Shown piece after piece: positions 18,218 to 30,388 of a stretch of 64,000 nucleotides of DNA; position 1 is the first letter of the stretch, and each line of letters opens with the position of its first letter. The notes beneath the pieces are model-generated. The model was given only the letters and a program-made list of their open reading frames with translations, was not told the origin of the DNA and did no database searches. The DNA is from Roseateles_B sp041905785. GTDB lineage: Bacteria > Pseudomonadota > Gammaproteobacteria > Burkholderiales > Burkholderiaceae_C. Location of the stretch: the NCBI GenBank assembly GCA_041905785.1, contig JAYRKJ010000005.1:124001-188000 (forward strand), read 5' to 3'. Both the position numbers and the translations under genes were made by a program.

Positions 18218-18426
18218 CCTCGCTGTCCGCTTTACCTGAGAGATTGGCCACCGGCGAATTGCCCGCGGCTTGCCCCTTCGGTGGACGGGCTCGAAACCCG
18301 CCTCTCTCCAGTGAGGAACGTTCCGATCGGAACGTTTTGTCAGTCCTTTTGCCTGAGCGTTCGAAGCGTGGGATCACCAGTGCCTCTGCGCCTTCGGCGG
18401 CTCCCGCTAGAGAGCTCTCTCCTGAC
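18218..18426 (-). promoter_or_regulatory. Tandem glycine riboswitch upstream of gcvT
   Basis: Two glycine aptamers lie head to tail in the leader of gcvT. The 5' aptamer (18339-18426, minus strand) is closed by CTGAC/GTCAG-type pairing and contains the conserved core GCCGAAGGCGCAGAGGCACT and CUCAGGCAAAAGGAC. The 3' aptamer (18218-18316) is closed by CCTCACTG/CAGCGAGG and contains CACCGAAGGGGCAAG and UCUCAGGUAAAGCGGACAG. These cores match the well-known gcvT element. Glycine binding normally switches on glycine-cleavage expression. The linker between the aptamers is an unusual palindrome (separate entry). Confidence 0.93.
18317..18336. repeat. Perfect 20-bp palindrome filling the riboswitch linker
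   Basis: AACGTTCCGATCGGAACGTT is a perfect palindrome that starts at the base after the 3' aptamer closing stem and ends two bases before the 5' aptamer stem. As RNA it can form an ~8-bp hairpin with a GAUC loop. As DNA it has the form of an operator for a dimeric protein. Confidence 0.8.
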
Positions 18427-18542
18427 CGGGCGCATTGTAGCCATGGAATCAATGGGGCCGACAAGAGATTAAGGAGCCGCTAAGCCCTGGGGCATTCTTC
18501 CGTGGAGAATTCTTCTTTTCCTGAGATGCCCCGAGCCCTGCC

Positions 18543-19198
<656 letters not shown>

Positions 19199-19202
<4 letters not shown>

Positions 19203-20563
19203 GGGCCGCGACCCTGCTGGCCGGCCTGCGCCGCTGGCTGCTGCCACGTTCGCTGCGCCAGCGCCTGATGCTCTTCCTGCTGGCCGCCGTGTCGATGGCG
19301 GCGCTGCTGCAGGCCTACAGTGCCTATCGAACGGCCCTGGCGGAGGCCGATCAGCTCTTTGACTACCAGATGCAGCAGATGGCCTTCTCCCTGCGCGGCA
19401 GCGTGGCCGGGCCGGGCAGCGGCACCATCTCCGTGCCGCTGGGCGAGCAGCAGAGCTTCGACTTCCATGTGCAGGTCTGGGGGCTGGACGGCGCTTCGCT
19501 GTTTCGCTCGCCCGGACCGTGGCTGCTGCCCCAGCGCGCCGTGCTCGGCTTCTCGGATGTGACGGACCGCGGCAAGACCTTTCGCGTCTTCTCGGTGCAG
19601 ACGCCGCTGCAGGTGATCCAGGTGGCGCAGGACCTCTCGGTGCGCCAGCGCATGGCCTCGCAGCTGGCCTGGCGCACGGCCATGCCGACCCTGCTGATGC
19701 TGCCCTTGCTGGGCCTGGTGGTCTGGCTGGTCATCAGCCGCTCGCTGGACCCGGTGGAGCGGGTCCGCGCCCAGTTGGCGGGGCGTTCGCCGGGTGACCT
19801 GGCCCCGGTTCCGGCCGGCGATCTTCCCAGCGAGCTGAGGCCCATGGTCCAGGAGTTCAACTCGCTGCTTGGCCGCGTGCACCGCGCGTTCCTGGACCAG
19901 CAGAATTTCGTGGCCGATGCGGCCCATGAGCTGCGCACGCCGCTGGCGGCGCTGAAACTGCAGTTGCAGGCCCTGTACCAGGGCGACGCCGCAGGCGACC
20001 CCGGGCTGAAGCGGCTGGAGCAGGGCATCGAGCGGGCCTCTCACCTGATCGAGCAGCTGCTGTCCCTGGCCCGGCAGGAAGGGGCCGCCGCGCAGCGCGC
20101 CCTGGAGCCGCTGGCGCTGGATGAGCTCTGCCGCCAGGCGGTGGCCGATGCCAGCGAGCTGGGCGCCCTGCGCGGCGTGGACGTGGGCTTGCATGAATGC
20201 GATGCGGCCCAGATCATGGGCCAGCCCGAGGGCCTGCGGGTGCTGCTGCGCAATCTGCTGGACAACGCCGTCAAATACAGCCCCGCGGGCGGGCAGGTGG
20301 ACCTCAGTCTGCATGCCGCACCCGGTGAGGGTCAGGTCTTGCTGCTGGTCGAGGACAGCGGGCCCGGCATCCCGGCGGGCGAGCGCCAGCGGGTCTTCGA
20401 CCGCTTCTACCGCAGCAGCAATGCCTCCAGCCTGGCGCCGGGCAGCGGCCTGGGCCTGGCCATCGTCAGGGCCATCGCCGAGCGCCATGGCGCCTCGGTG
20501 CGCCTGAGCCAGTCGCGGCGCCTGGGCGGCTTGCAGGTGGAGTTGCGGCTGCCGGTACGGTGA
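19199..20563 (+). CDS. QseC-like sensor histidine kinase
   Basis: A 454-residue membrane kinase. A first helix (LMLFLLAAVSMAALLQAY) and a short periplasmic sensor (residues ~45-160) are followed by a second helix near residue 165. HAMP and the phospho-acceptor His243 in ADAAHELRTPLAAL come next, then an ATPase domain with NLLDNAVKYSP, EDSGPGIP and GLGLAIVRAIAERHG. The start was set at the ATG overlapping the regulator stop. A DegP-type protease gene follows about 110 bp later, so a role in sensing envelope stress is plausible but not shown. Confidence 0.92.
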
Positions 20564-20675
20564 CGGGTCAGGCCCGCTCAGACTGCGCTCAGCTTCGTTA
20601 AGCAATGTCTAAGCGAGGCACTCCAAAGTGGCGGACATCGCGGCCGTGCTGGTCGCTGCAGCCAAGGAGAACGCC

Positions 20676-22244
20676 ATGAATGACAACAAGCCCGTTCGCA
20701 TGATCCCCGCTCGCCGCCTGGTCTGGGCGCTGGTCGCTGCCGGTGTGCTCGGCGCCGCCGGTGGTGCGGGCGCCATGCATGCCAGCAATACGATCAAGAC
20801 CAGCCAATCGGTCACGGCGCCTGCCGCGTCCGCGGTTCCGTCCGCCGAGACCAGCGCGGCCGCGAGCACCCATCCGGTGCTGGCCAGTGCCGCGCCGGCT
20901 GCCGGCACTTCCCCTGCTGCGCCAGCCGTGCTGCCGGATTTCGCCACCATCGCCGCGCGCCAGGGACCGGCTGTGGTCAACATCAGCGTCACCGGTGCGG
21001 TCAAGACCCAGGGGCAGCGCCGCGGCCCCATGCCCGATCTGGACCCTGACGATCCCTTCTACGAGTTCTTCCGCCGCTTCCAGCCCCAGCTCCCGCGCGG
21101 CGGCGAGATGCCCACCCGCGGCCAGGGCTCGGGCTTCATCGTTTCGGAAGACGGCACCATCCTGACCAATGCCCATGTGGTGCGCGATGCCACCGAGGTG
21201 ACGGTCAAGCTGACCGACCGCCGCGAGTTCAAGGCCAAGGTGCTGGGCTCCGATCCCAAGACCGACGTGGCCGTGCTCAAGATCGACGCCAAGGGCCTGC
21301 CCACCGTCACCCTGGGCAACACGCGCGATCTGCGTGTGGGCGAATGGGTGCTGGCCATCGGCTCGCCCTTCGGTTTTGAAAACAGCGTTTCTGCCGGCGT
21401 GGTGAGCGCCAAGGGCCGCGCCCTGCCGCAGGAGAGCTTTGTGCCCTTCCTGCAGACCGATGTTGCCATCAACCCCGGCAACTCCGGCGGCCCGCTGTTC
21501 AATGCGCGCGGCGAGGTGGTGGGCATCAACTCGCAGATCTACAGCCAGAGCGGAGGCTATCAGGGCCTGTCCTTCGCGATTCCCGTCGAGGTGGCGCAGC
21601 GCGTGCGCCAGCAGATCGAGAAGGGCGGCAAGGTGCAGCACGCACGCCTGGGCATCACCATCCAGGATGTGAACCAGGGCTTTGCCGACTCCTTCAAGCT
21701 GGCCAGACCCGAAGGCGCCCTGGTGGCCAATGTGGAGGAGGGCAGTGCCGGCTCCAAGGCCGGGCTGAAGTCCGGCGACGTGATCCTGAAGTTCAACGGC
21801 CAGCCCATTGTGGCCAGCAGCGACCTGCCGGCCCTGGTCGGCCAGGCCATGCCCGGCGAAACCGCGACGCTGGAGGTCTGGCGCCATGGCAAGCGCGAGG
21901 AGCTCAAGGCCAAGCTGGGTGACGACACGGATCGCAAGGGCCGTGCGGCCAGGTCCGATGACGAGGCCAGCCCGCAGCAAGGCAAGCTGGGCCTGGCCCT
22001 GCGCCCGCTGGAGCCGCAGGAGCGGCGCGAGAGCGGTGTGAAGGAGGGCCTGGTGATCGAAGAGGTCAGCGGCCCCTCGGCACTGGCGGGCGTGCGCCCC
22101 GGCGATGTGCTGCTGGCCGTGAACGGTACGCCGGTGAGCTCCGTCGAGCAGGTGCGCAGCGTGGTGGCCGGCGCGGAAAAGTCGGTGGCCCTGCTGGTGC
22201 AGCGCGGCAAGGACCGCATCTTCGTGCCGGTGAAGCTGGGTTGA
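20676..22244 (+). CDS. degP: DegP/HtrA-family periplasmic serine protease
   Basis: A 522-residue periplasmic protease/chaperone with an N-terminal signal-anchor (VWALVAAGVLGAAGGAGA) and a trypsin-like domain. The catalytic triad is visible: His167 in TNAHVV, Asp197 in KTDVAVLKID and Ser270 in NPGNSGGPL. Two PDZ domains follow (around GSKAGLKSGDVIL and SALAGVRPGDVLL). It degrades or refolds misfolded envelope proteins. The start MNDNKPVRM has a GGAGA ribosome binding site. A QseBC-like system lies directly upstream on the same strand, which may co-regulate it. Confidence 0.95.
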   Translation: MNDNKPVRMIPARRLVWALVAAGVLGAAGGAGAMHASNTIKTSQSVTAPAASAVPSAETSAAASTHPVLASAAPAAGTSPAAPAVLPDFATIAARQGPAVVNISVTGAVKTQGQRRGPMPDLDPDDPFYEFFRRFQPQLPRGGEMPTRGQGSGFIVSEDGTILTNAHVVRDATEVTVKLTDRREFKAKVLGSDPKTDVAVLKIDAKGLPTVTLGNTRDLRVGEWVLAIGSPFGFENSVSAGVVSAKGRALPQESFVPFLQTDVAINPGNSGGPLFNARGEVVGINSQIYSQSGGYQGLSFAIPVEVAQRVRQQIEKGGKVQHARLGITIQDVNQGFADSFKLARPEGALVANVEEGSAGSKAGLKSGDVILKFNGQPIVASSDLPALVGQAMPGETATLEVWRHGKREELKAKLGDDTDRKGRAARSDDEASPQQGKLGLALRPLEPQERRESGVKEGLVIEEVSGPSALAGVRPGDVLLAVNGTPVSSVEQVRSVVAGAEKSVALLVQRGKDRIFVPVKLG

Positions 22245-22314
22245 CCCAGGGAGGGGGCGTCCTCAAGCCGGGCCGGCGTCGCCACGTCCCTGTCAGCAAG
22301 CCGGGCCTGCCTTG

Positions 22315-22752
22315 ATGGCGGCGCTGGACACCAGCGTCCTGGTTCGCTTCTTGGTCGAGGATGACCCGGCGCAGACGGCCGCGGTCCGCCGGCTTTTTGA
22401 AGCCTGTGCTGCCCGGAACGAGCAGCTCTTTGTCCCCAAGGCCGCGGTCCTGGAGTTCGAATGGGCGCTGCGCAAGGTCTATGAAGTCTCGATGGCGGAC
22501 TTCGTCGTGGGCCTGAGCCAGTTGTTGTCAGCGACAGAGCTGGTGTTCGAGGACGAAGCGGCCATCGAGGAGTCCCTGGACCTCTATCAAACAGCCAAGG
22601 CGGGCTTTGCCGACTGCCTTCACCTGACTGCTGCGCGCCGAGCAGGCCGGGAGCCGCTGTGGATCTTTGACAGCAAAGCCGCGAGGCTTCCCGGTGCCAG
22701 GGCCTTGACTGCGGCCGGCCTGGCCCATTTGCAGGGGGCCGCCGCTCGCTGA
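22315..22752 (+). CDS. PIN-domain protein (VapC-like), no adjacent antitoxin
   Basis: A 145-residue PIN-domain ribonuclease-like protein. The four acidic metal-binding residues are present: Asp5 in ALDTSVLVRF, Glu47 in VLEFEW, Asp100 in GFADCLH and Asp119 in IFDSKAARL. VapC toxins cut specific RNAs and are held by an antitoxin usually encoded just upstream. Here only ~70 bp separate it from degP, leaving no room for an antitoxin gene, and the downstream gene is an unrelated convergent enzyme. The start may be this ATG or the TTG one codon earlier. Confidence 0.8.
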   Translation: MAALDTSVLVRFLVEDDPAQTAAVRRLFEACAARNEQLFVPKAAVLEFEWALRKVYEVSMADFVVGLSQLLSATELVFEDEAAIEESLDLYQTAKAGFADCLHLTAARRAGREPLWIFDSKAARLPGARALTAAGLAHLQGAAAR

Positions 22753-22777
22753 GTACCGAGCGGCGAGGGCGCCGAAC

Positions 22778-26095
<3,318 letters not shown>

Positions 26096-26298
26096 GGCGC
26101 GCGAGCATAGCCCTCACCTCGCGCGTCGCCACCGCGAGCGCGCTGAACGGCGGTTTTAGAGGCTTGAACGCCGCTGTCGCGCTGTCTCCGGCAAGCACGT
26201 GCCCGAAACTTGGCGGGTGAGGGCGTGGTGTCGGTGCGGCTTGAGTGCCGCCTCCAGGGTTGCCTCCAGGGTTGCCTTGAGGGCGGTGCCCGCGCGCA

Positions 26299-27624
26299 TC
26301 ACACCGCCTCGTCCGGTGCCTCCAGCTCGCCGGTGGGCAGCCGCAGCAGGCCGGTATGGAAGTCGTATTCGAAGACCTCGCCGTGCCGGGCCCATGAGAT
26401 GGCCGTGTTGAGCACCGCCTCCGCCTCGCCCTGGTCCAGATGCTCGGCCAACAGCCGCAGGAATGGCTTCTCGGGCAGCTGCCCGCTGCTCTCCTGCGCC
26501 AGGCTGTGGCGGATGTGGGCGACCAGGGGGACGCGTTCCAGCAGCTGCTGGCCGAAGATCTCCTGGCGCAGGGCATGGCCGCCGTCCACATAGCGCCGGC
26601 CCAGCGGACTCAGCTGCAGGTCCCCGCTTTCCAGCTGGGCCAGGCCCAGCAGGGCCAGGGCATGGGCCACGGGCAGCATCTCGGCATCGGTCAGCTCGGA
26701 CTCTTCGGCAAGTTGCGGCAGGTCGGCTCGGCCCTCGAAAGGCTCGGCGGCCAGCAGCTCCAGCAGGCCGTCCATGCGGGCCACGTCGGCATGGGGCAGC
26801 CGCTCGGTCAATGGCGCGGCCTCGCTGACAGCCTCGTCCGCGGCGCGGACCGGACGGCCGGCACCGGCGGTCATCAGGGCATAGACCTCGTCGATCAAGG
26901 CGCGCACATCGGCGCTGTCGGGGTTGCGGGGGCGCGGCAGCTGGATGGCCAGTTGGCAGCGGATGCGGCCCGGGTCGCTGGCGAAAACCAGCACGCGGTC
27001 CGCCATCAGCACGGCTTCCTCGATGTTGTGCGAGACCACCAGCATGGCCTGGGTCGGCATGGTGCCGCCCTGCCAGAGCTCGAGGATGTCCTCGCGCAAG
27101 CGCTCGCCGGTCAGCACGTCCAGGGCCGAGAAGGCCTCGTCCATCAGCAGCACCTCGGGGTCTGTCACCAGGGCCCGCGCGATGCCCACGCGCTGGCGCA
27201 TGCCGCCCGAGAGCTCGCGCGGCAGCGCGCCTTCATAGCCCGCCAGGCCGATCAGTTCGATGGCCGCCTCCGCCTTGGCGGCGCGCTCGGACTTGGGCAT
27301 GCCGCGCGCCTCCAAGCCCAACTCCACGTTCTGCTGCACGGTGAGCCAGGGAAAGAGGGCAAAGGACTGGAACACCATGCTGATGGCCCGCGCAGGGCCA
27401 TACAGCGGCTGGCCGCGGTAGCGGACCTGGCCGTGGTCCGCATCGATGAGACCGGCCATGATGCGCAGCAAGGTGCTCTTGCCCGACCCTGACTGGCCCA
27501 GCAGCGCGACGATCTCGCCCTCGCGCAGGCTGAAGTCCACGCCCTCCAGCACGGGGCGGACATGGCCGTCGGCGGAGCGGAAAGTCTTGCCCACGCCCTG
27601 CAGTTCGATGATGGCTTGTGCCAT
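26299..27624 (-). CDS. ABC transporter ATPase (nitrate/sulfonate/taurine type) with C-terminal AAA-associated domain
   Basis: A 441-residue ATPase. The N-terminal ~250 residues have Walker A GQSGSGKST, signature LSGGMRQRVGIARAL, Walker B VLLMDEAFSALD and the His switch VVSHNIEEA, close to the SsuB/NrtD/TauB group. The extra ~170-residue C-terminus (from about MDGLLELLAAEP) is the AAA-associated C-terminal domain seen in a subset of these importers and probably regulates the ATPase. It follows the dual permease gene by ~30 bp. Neither neighbour is a substrate-binding protein. Confidence 0.88.
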   Translation of the reverse strand: MAQAIIELQGVGKTFRSADGHVRPVLEGVDFSLREGEIVALLGQSGSGKSTLLRIMAGLIDADHGQVRYRGQPLYGPARAISMVFQSFALFPWLTVQQNVELGLEARGMPKSERAAKAEAAIELIGLAGYEGALPRELSGGMRQRVGIARALVTDPEVLLMDEAFSALDVLTGERLREDILELWQGGTMPTQAMLVVSHNIEEAVLMADRVLVFASDPGRIRCQLAIQLPRPRNPDSADVRALIDEVYALMTAGAGRPVRAADEAVSEAAPLTERLPHADVARMDGLLELLAAEPFEGRADLPQLAEESELTDAEMLPVAHALALLGLAQLESGDLQLSPLGRRYVDGGHALRQEIFGQQLLERVPLVAHIRHSLAQESSGQLPEKPFLRLLAEHLDQGEAEAVLNTAISWARHGEVFEYDFHTGLLRLPTGELEAPDEAV

Positions 27625-27654
27625 GGAATGGCCTCCGTATCCGTTCCAGAAAAC

Positions 27655-29388
27655 TCAGAAGTGCATGCGCTCGCCGGCCAGGCGGTAAAGGCGGCGCCAA
27701 ACGAAGTGGTTGAGCCCCATGACGAAGACGCACATGACGCCGATGCCCAGGGCGATGCGCGGAAAGTCGCCGCGCGCCGTCATTTCGGCGATGTAGCTGC
27801 CCAGCCCCTGGGCGCGCAGAGTCGTGTCACCCCAGCTGACGTATTCGGCCACGATGCTGGCATTCCAGGAGCCGCCGCTGGCGGTGATGGCGCCGGTCAC
27901 GAAGCTGGGGAAGACCGCCGGCAGCAGATAGCGCCGCCACTTGAGGCCGCCCCGGAGTCCCAGGTTCTGAGCCGCGAAGCGCAGCTCGCTGGGAATGCTG
28001 GAGGCACCGGCGATCACGTTGAAGAGGATGTACCACTGGGTTCCGAAGATCATCAGCGGCGACAGCCACCAGTCCGGGTCGAGATGCCAGTGCACGATGC
28101 CCAGCACCACCACGGGGAAGAGCAGGTTTGCGGGAAAGGCGGCCAGGAACTGCGCCACCGCCTGCAGCCGACCAGCCCAGCGCGGGTTCATGCCTATCCA
28201 CACGCCGATGGGCACCCAGACCAGTGCGGCCAGCGCGATCAGCACCAGCACCCGCGCCAGGGTGTAGCCGCCCAGCATGAAGACATGGCCCACCTCGCCC
28301 CAGCCCACCTCCGAGTGGACAAAGCTCAAGAGCCGCCAGACGGCGAACAGCACGCCGGCCGCCAGCACGGCATCCCAGATCCGCCGGGCCGCCGGAGAAG
28401 GCGGCGTGGGGCGCGCCCGGATGGAGGTGCCGTCGAAGCGGCGCCTGAACAGGGTCAGGCTGCGCTGGAGCTGGCGTGCCGCCCAGCCGGCCAGCGTCTG
28501 CACGCCTTGGGTGCGGCGCAGCCAGCTCAGCAGCCAGGATTGCGGTGCCAGGTCCGAGCCGCTTTCCTCGAAACGAAACTTGTCCGCCCAGGCCACCAGC
28601 GGACGGAAGAGCAGCTGGTCGTAGAGCAGGATGCCGATCAGCATGCCGCCAATGGCCCAGCCGATGGCCGCCAGGTCGCGGGCCTCGATGGCCAGGGCAA
28701 TGTAGGAACCGACGCCTGGCAGCTTGATGCTCTGGTTGGAGACGGTGATGGCCTCGGACGCCACCACGAAGAACCAGCCGCCGGACATGGACATCATCAT
28801 GTTCCACAGCAGCCCCGGCATCGCAAAGGGCAGTTCCAGGCGCCAGAAGCGCTGCCAGCCGGAGAGCTGAAACACCCGCGCGGCCTCCTGCAGCTCGGCG
28901 GGCACCGTGCGCAATGACTGGTAAAGGCTGAACGCCATGTTCCAGGCCTGCGAGGTGAAGATCGCGAAGATGGCCGCGCATTCCACGCCGAAGAGGTTGC
29001 CGGGAAAGAGGGCGATGAAGCCGGTCACCGTGATGGAGAGAAAGCCCAGGATGGGAATGGACTGGAGGATGTCCAGCATGGGCACGAGCACTTGCTCGGC
29101 CGCGCGGTACTTGGCGGCCAGCACCGCGAAGACGCAGCTGAAGATCAGCGCCGCGCCCAGGGCGGCAAACATGCGCAGCGTGGTGCGCAGCAGGTAGTAG
29201 GGCAGCTGCCAGGGGTCCAGCGAAAGGGGCAGCGCGTCGCCCAGCTCGAAGGGGCGGGCCATCTGCGCCGCGCCATAGCCCAGCAGGACCAGGCCGGCCA
29301 GGACCAGCGGCAGCAAGGCCCAATCCCAGCGGTTGATACCGGCCTCGACGACCGGACGAGCGAAGAATTCGCGCATGTTCTTGTTCAT
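27655..29388 (-). CDS. ABC transporter permease with two fused permease domains
   Basis: A 577-residue inner-membrane protein with two binding-protein-dependent permease domains in tandem, separated by a linker around residues 280-350. EAA-type loops appear as ELQEAARVFQLSGWQRFWRLELPFAMPG in the first half and ELRFAAQNLGLRGGLKWRRYLLPAVFPS in the second. One polypeptide thus supplies both transmembrane halves of the importer. The start was chosen at MNKNMREFF; MREFF four codons later is possible. No binding-protein gene adjoins it, so the substrate (nitrate, sulfonate, bicarbonate or similar) is unknown. Confidence 0.88.
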   Translation of the reverse strand: MNKNMREFFARPVVEAGINRWDWALLPLVLAGLVLLGYGAAQMARPFELGDALPLSLDPWQLPYYLLRTTLRMFAALGAALIFSCVFAVLAAKYRAAEQVLVPMLDILQSIPILGFLSITVTGFIALFPGNLFGVECAAIFAIFTSQAWNMAFSLYQSLRTVPAELQEAARVFQLSGWQRFWRLELPFAMPGLLWNMMMSMSGGWFFVVASEAITVSNQSIKLPGVGSYIALAIEARDLAAIGWAIGGMLIGILLYDQLLFRPLVAWADKFRFEESGSDLAPQSWLLSWLRRTQGVQTLAGWAARQLQRSLTLFRRRFDGTSIRARPTPPSPAARRIWDAVLAAGVLFAVWRLLSFVHSEVGWGEVGHVFMLGGYTLARVLVLIALAALVWVPIGVWIGMNPRWAGRLQAVAQFLAAFPANLLFPVVVLGIVHWHLDPDWWLSPLMIFGTQWYILFNVIAGASSIPSELRFAAQNLGLRGGLKWRRYLLPAVFPSFVTGAITASGGSWNASIVAEYVSWGDTTLRAQGLGSYIAEMTARGDFPRIALGIGVMCVFVMGLNHFVWRRLYRLAGERMHF

Positions 29389-29669
29389 GGCGGGTCCACA
29401 GACTGGCGCCCTGGCCAGGGCATGCCGGCAGTGCCGGACGGGCTTCATGCCAGAACCGGTCGCAGGCGAGGACGAAAGAATACGAGGCGAAGGCGACCGC
29501 CGGGAAGAGGTGCGGCCCGGCGAGGGCTGGCTGCGGCGGCGTGACGCGCAGCCGTCATCAACGAAGGCTCAGTGCGTCAGCGCAGCGGCGGCCATGGCGG
29601 CTCGCATCGCAAAGCGGCGTTGAGGACTGGCAGTGTCCACAGGGGGACTCCGTTGTTGAGACGGGCGCG

Positions 29670-29699
29670 ATTGTTGCATTGCACAAAACATGGCGTCAA
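29670..29699 (-). promoter_or_regulatory. Possible sigma-70 promoter for the dual-permease ABC operon
   Basis: In the 493-bp divergent gap between the permease and the UreE-like gene, the minus strand has TTGACG, an 18-bp spacer, then AACAAT, about 280 bp upstream of the permease start. Two similar CACAAAAC stretches (around 29682 and 29728) lie nearby. Nothing else in the gap looks like a gene. Confidence 0.3.
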
Positions 29700-29881
29700 C
29701 CGCGATGCCATTCCGGCCGAGGCACTTCACAAAACTTCATGGCCAGGCTTCGCAATTCTTGACAGACGGGACATGCGCAACCGGGTCTGCCTCGGCTGCA
29801 ATGGCGCCTGAGGAAGCGGCGGCGATCACGGACAATGCCCGCAGGCACCTGTTTGCAGCGCCCTTCTTCGAGAGATCCACC

Positions 29882-30349
29882 ATGACCCACGTTTCCAAGT
29901 TTCTGCCCCAAGGCCAGGGCCTGGCCGCCGTACTGCTCAAGCGCGCCGCCCAGGTGACGCTGGAGGCCGGCCAGACCGCCTCGGCGCGCTTCCAGGCGGT
30001 CGACAGCCTGTCCCGTACCTTGCAGGTGCAGCTGCCCGAAGGCTCGCAACTGCATGACGGTGACGTGCTGGTGGCCGAGGACGGCTCGCTGATCCGCGTC
30101 ATCGCGCCCCATGCGCCGGCCCCGCATGTGCACGGCCCGGCTTGCGGCCACGGCCACGCACACGAGCACTCGCAGGATCCGGGGCCTGGCCACGTGCATG
30201 GTCCCGCTTGTGGTCACGATCACAGTCATGCCGCACGCGGCAAGCCCGTGTCGGTAGCGGTCAAGGCAGAAGCTCATGTGCACGGCCCGGACTGCGGCCA
30301 TGGGCATCACGGTCATGGCCATTCGCACGGGCACCACGACAAACACTGA
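29882..30349 (+). CDS. UreE N-domain-like protein with a His/Cys-rich metal-binding tail
   Basis: A 155-residue cytoplasmic protein. Residues ~20-75 resemble the UreE N-terminal domain (LQVQLPEGSQLHDGDVLVAEDGSLIRV). The C-terminal ~80 residues contain more than 20 histidines and the thrice-repeated motif HVHGP(A/D)CGH, ending GHSHGHHDKH. UreE delivers nickel to urease, but the normal UreE C-terminal domain with its conserved metal-site histidine is missing and no urease gene is in the window. It may be a nickel/zinc/cobalt store or chaperone for another enzyme. The start MTHVSKFLP is where similarity begins. Confidence 0.72.
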   Translation: MTHVSKFLPQGQGLAAVLLKRAAQVTLEAGQTASARFQAVDSLSRTLQVQLPEGSQLHDGDVLVAEDGSLIRVIAPHAPAPHVHGPACGHGHAHEHSQDPGPGHVHGPACGHDHSHAARGKPVSVAVKAEAHVHGPDCGHGHHGHGHSHGHHDKH

Positions 30350-30388
30350 GACCCGGCCACCGGCCGGGCGTCTTCAAGGAGTACTGGC

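Noticed and set aside
26250..26273. Two tandem copies of GCCTCCAGGGTT after the ABC ATPase gene
   Set aside because: Only two short copies in a noncoding gap; too little to call a minisatellite or regulatory site.
29757..29790. A perfect TTGACA before the UreE-like gene as its -35 box
   Set aside because: No acceptable -10 sequence lies 16-18 bp downstream, so it was not called a promoter.
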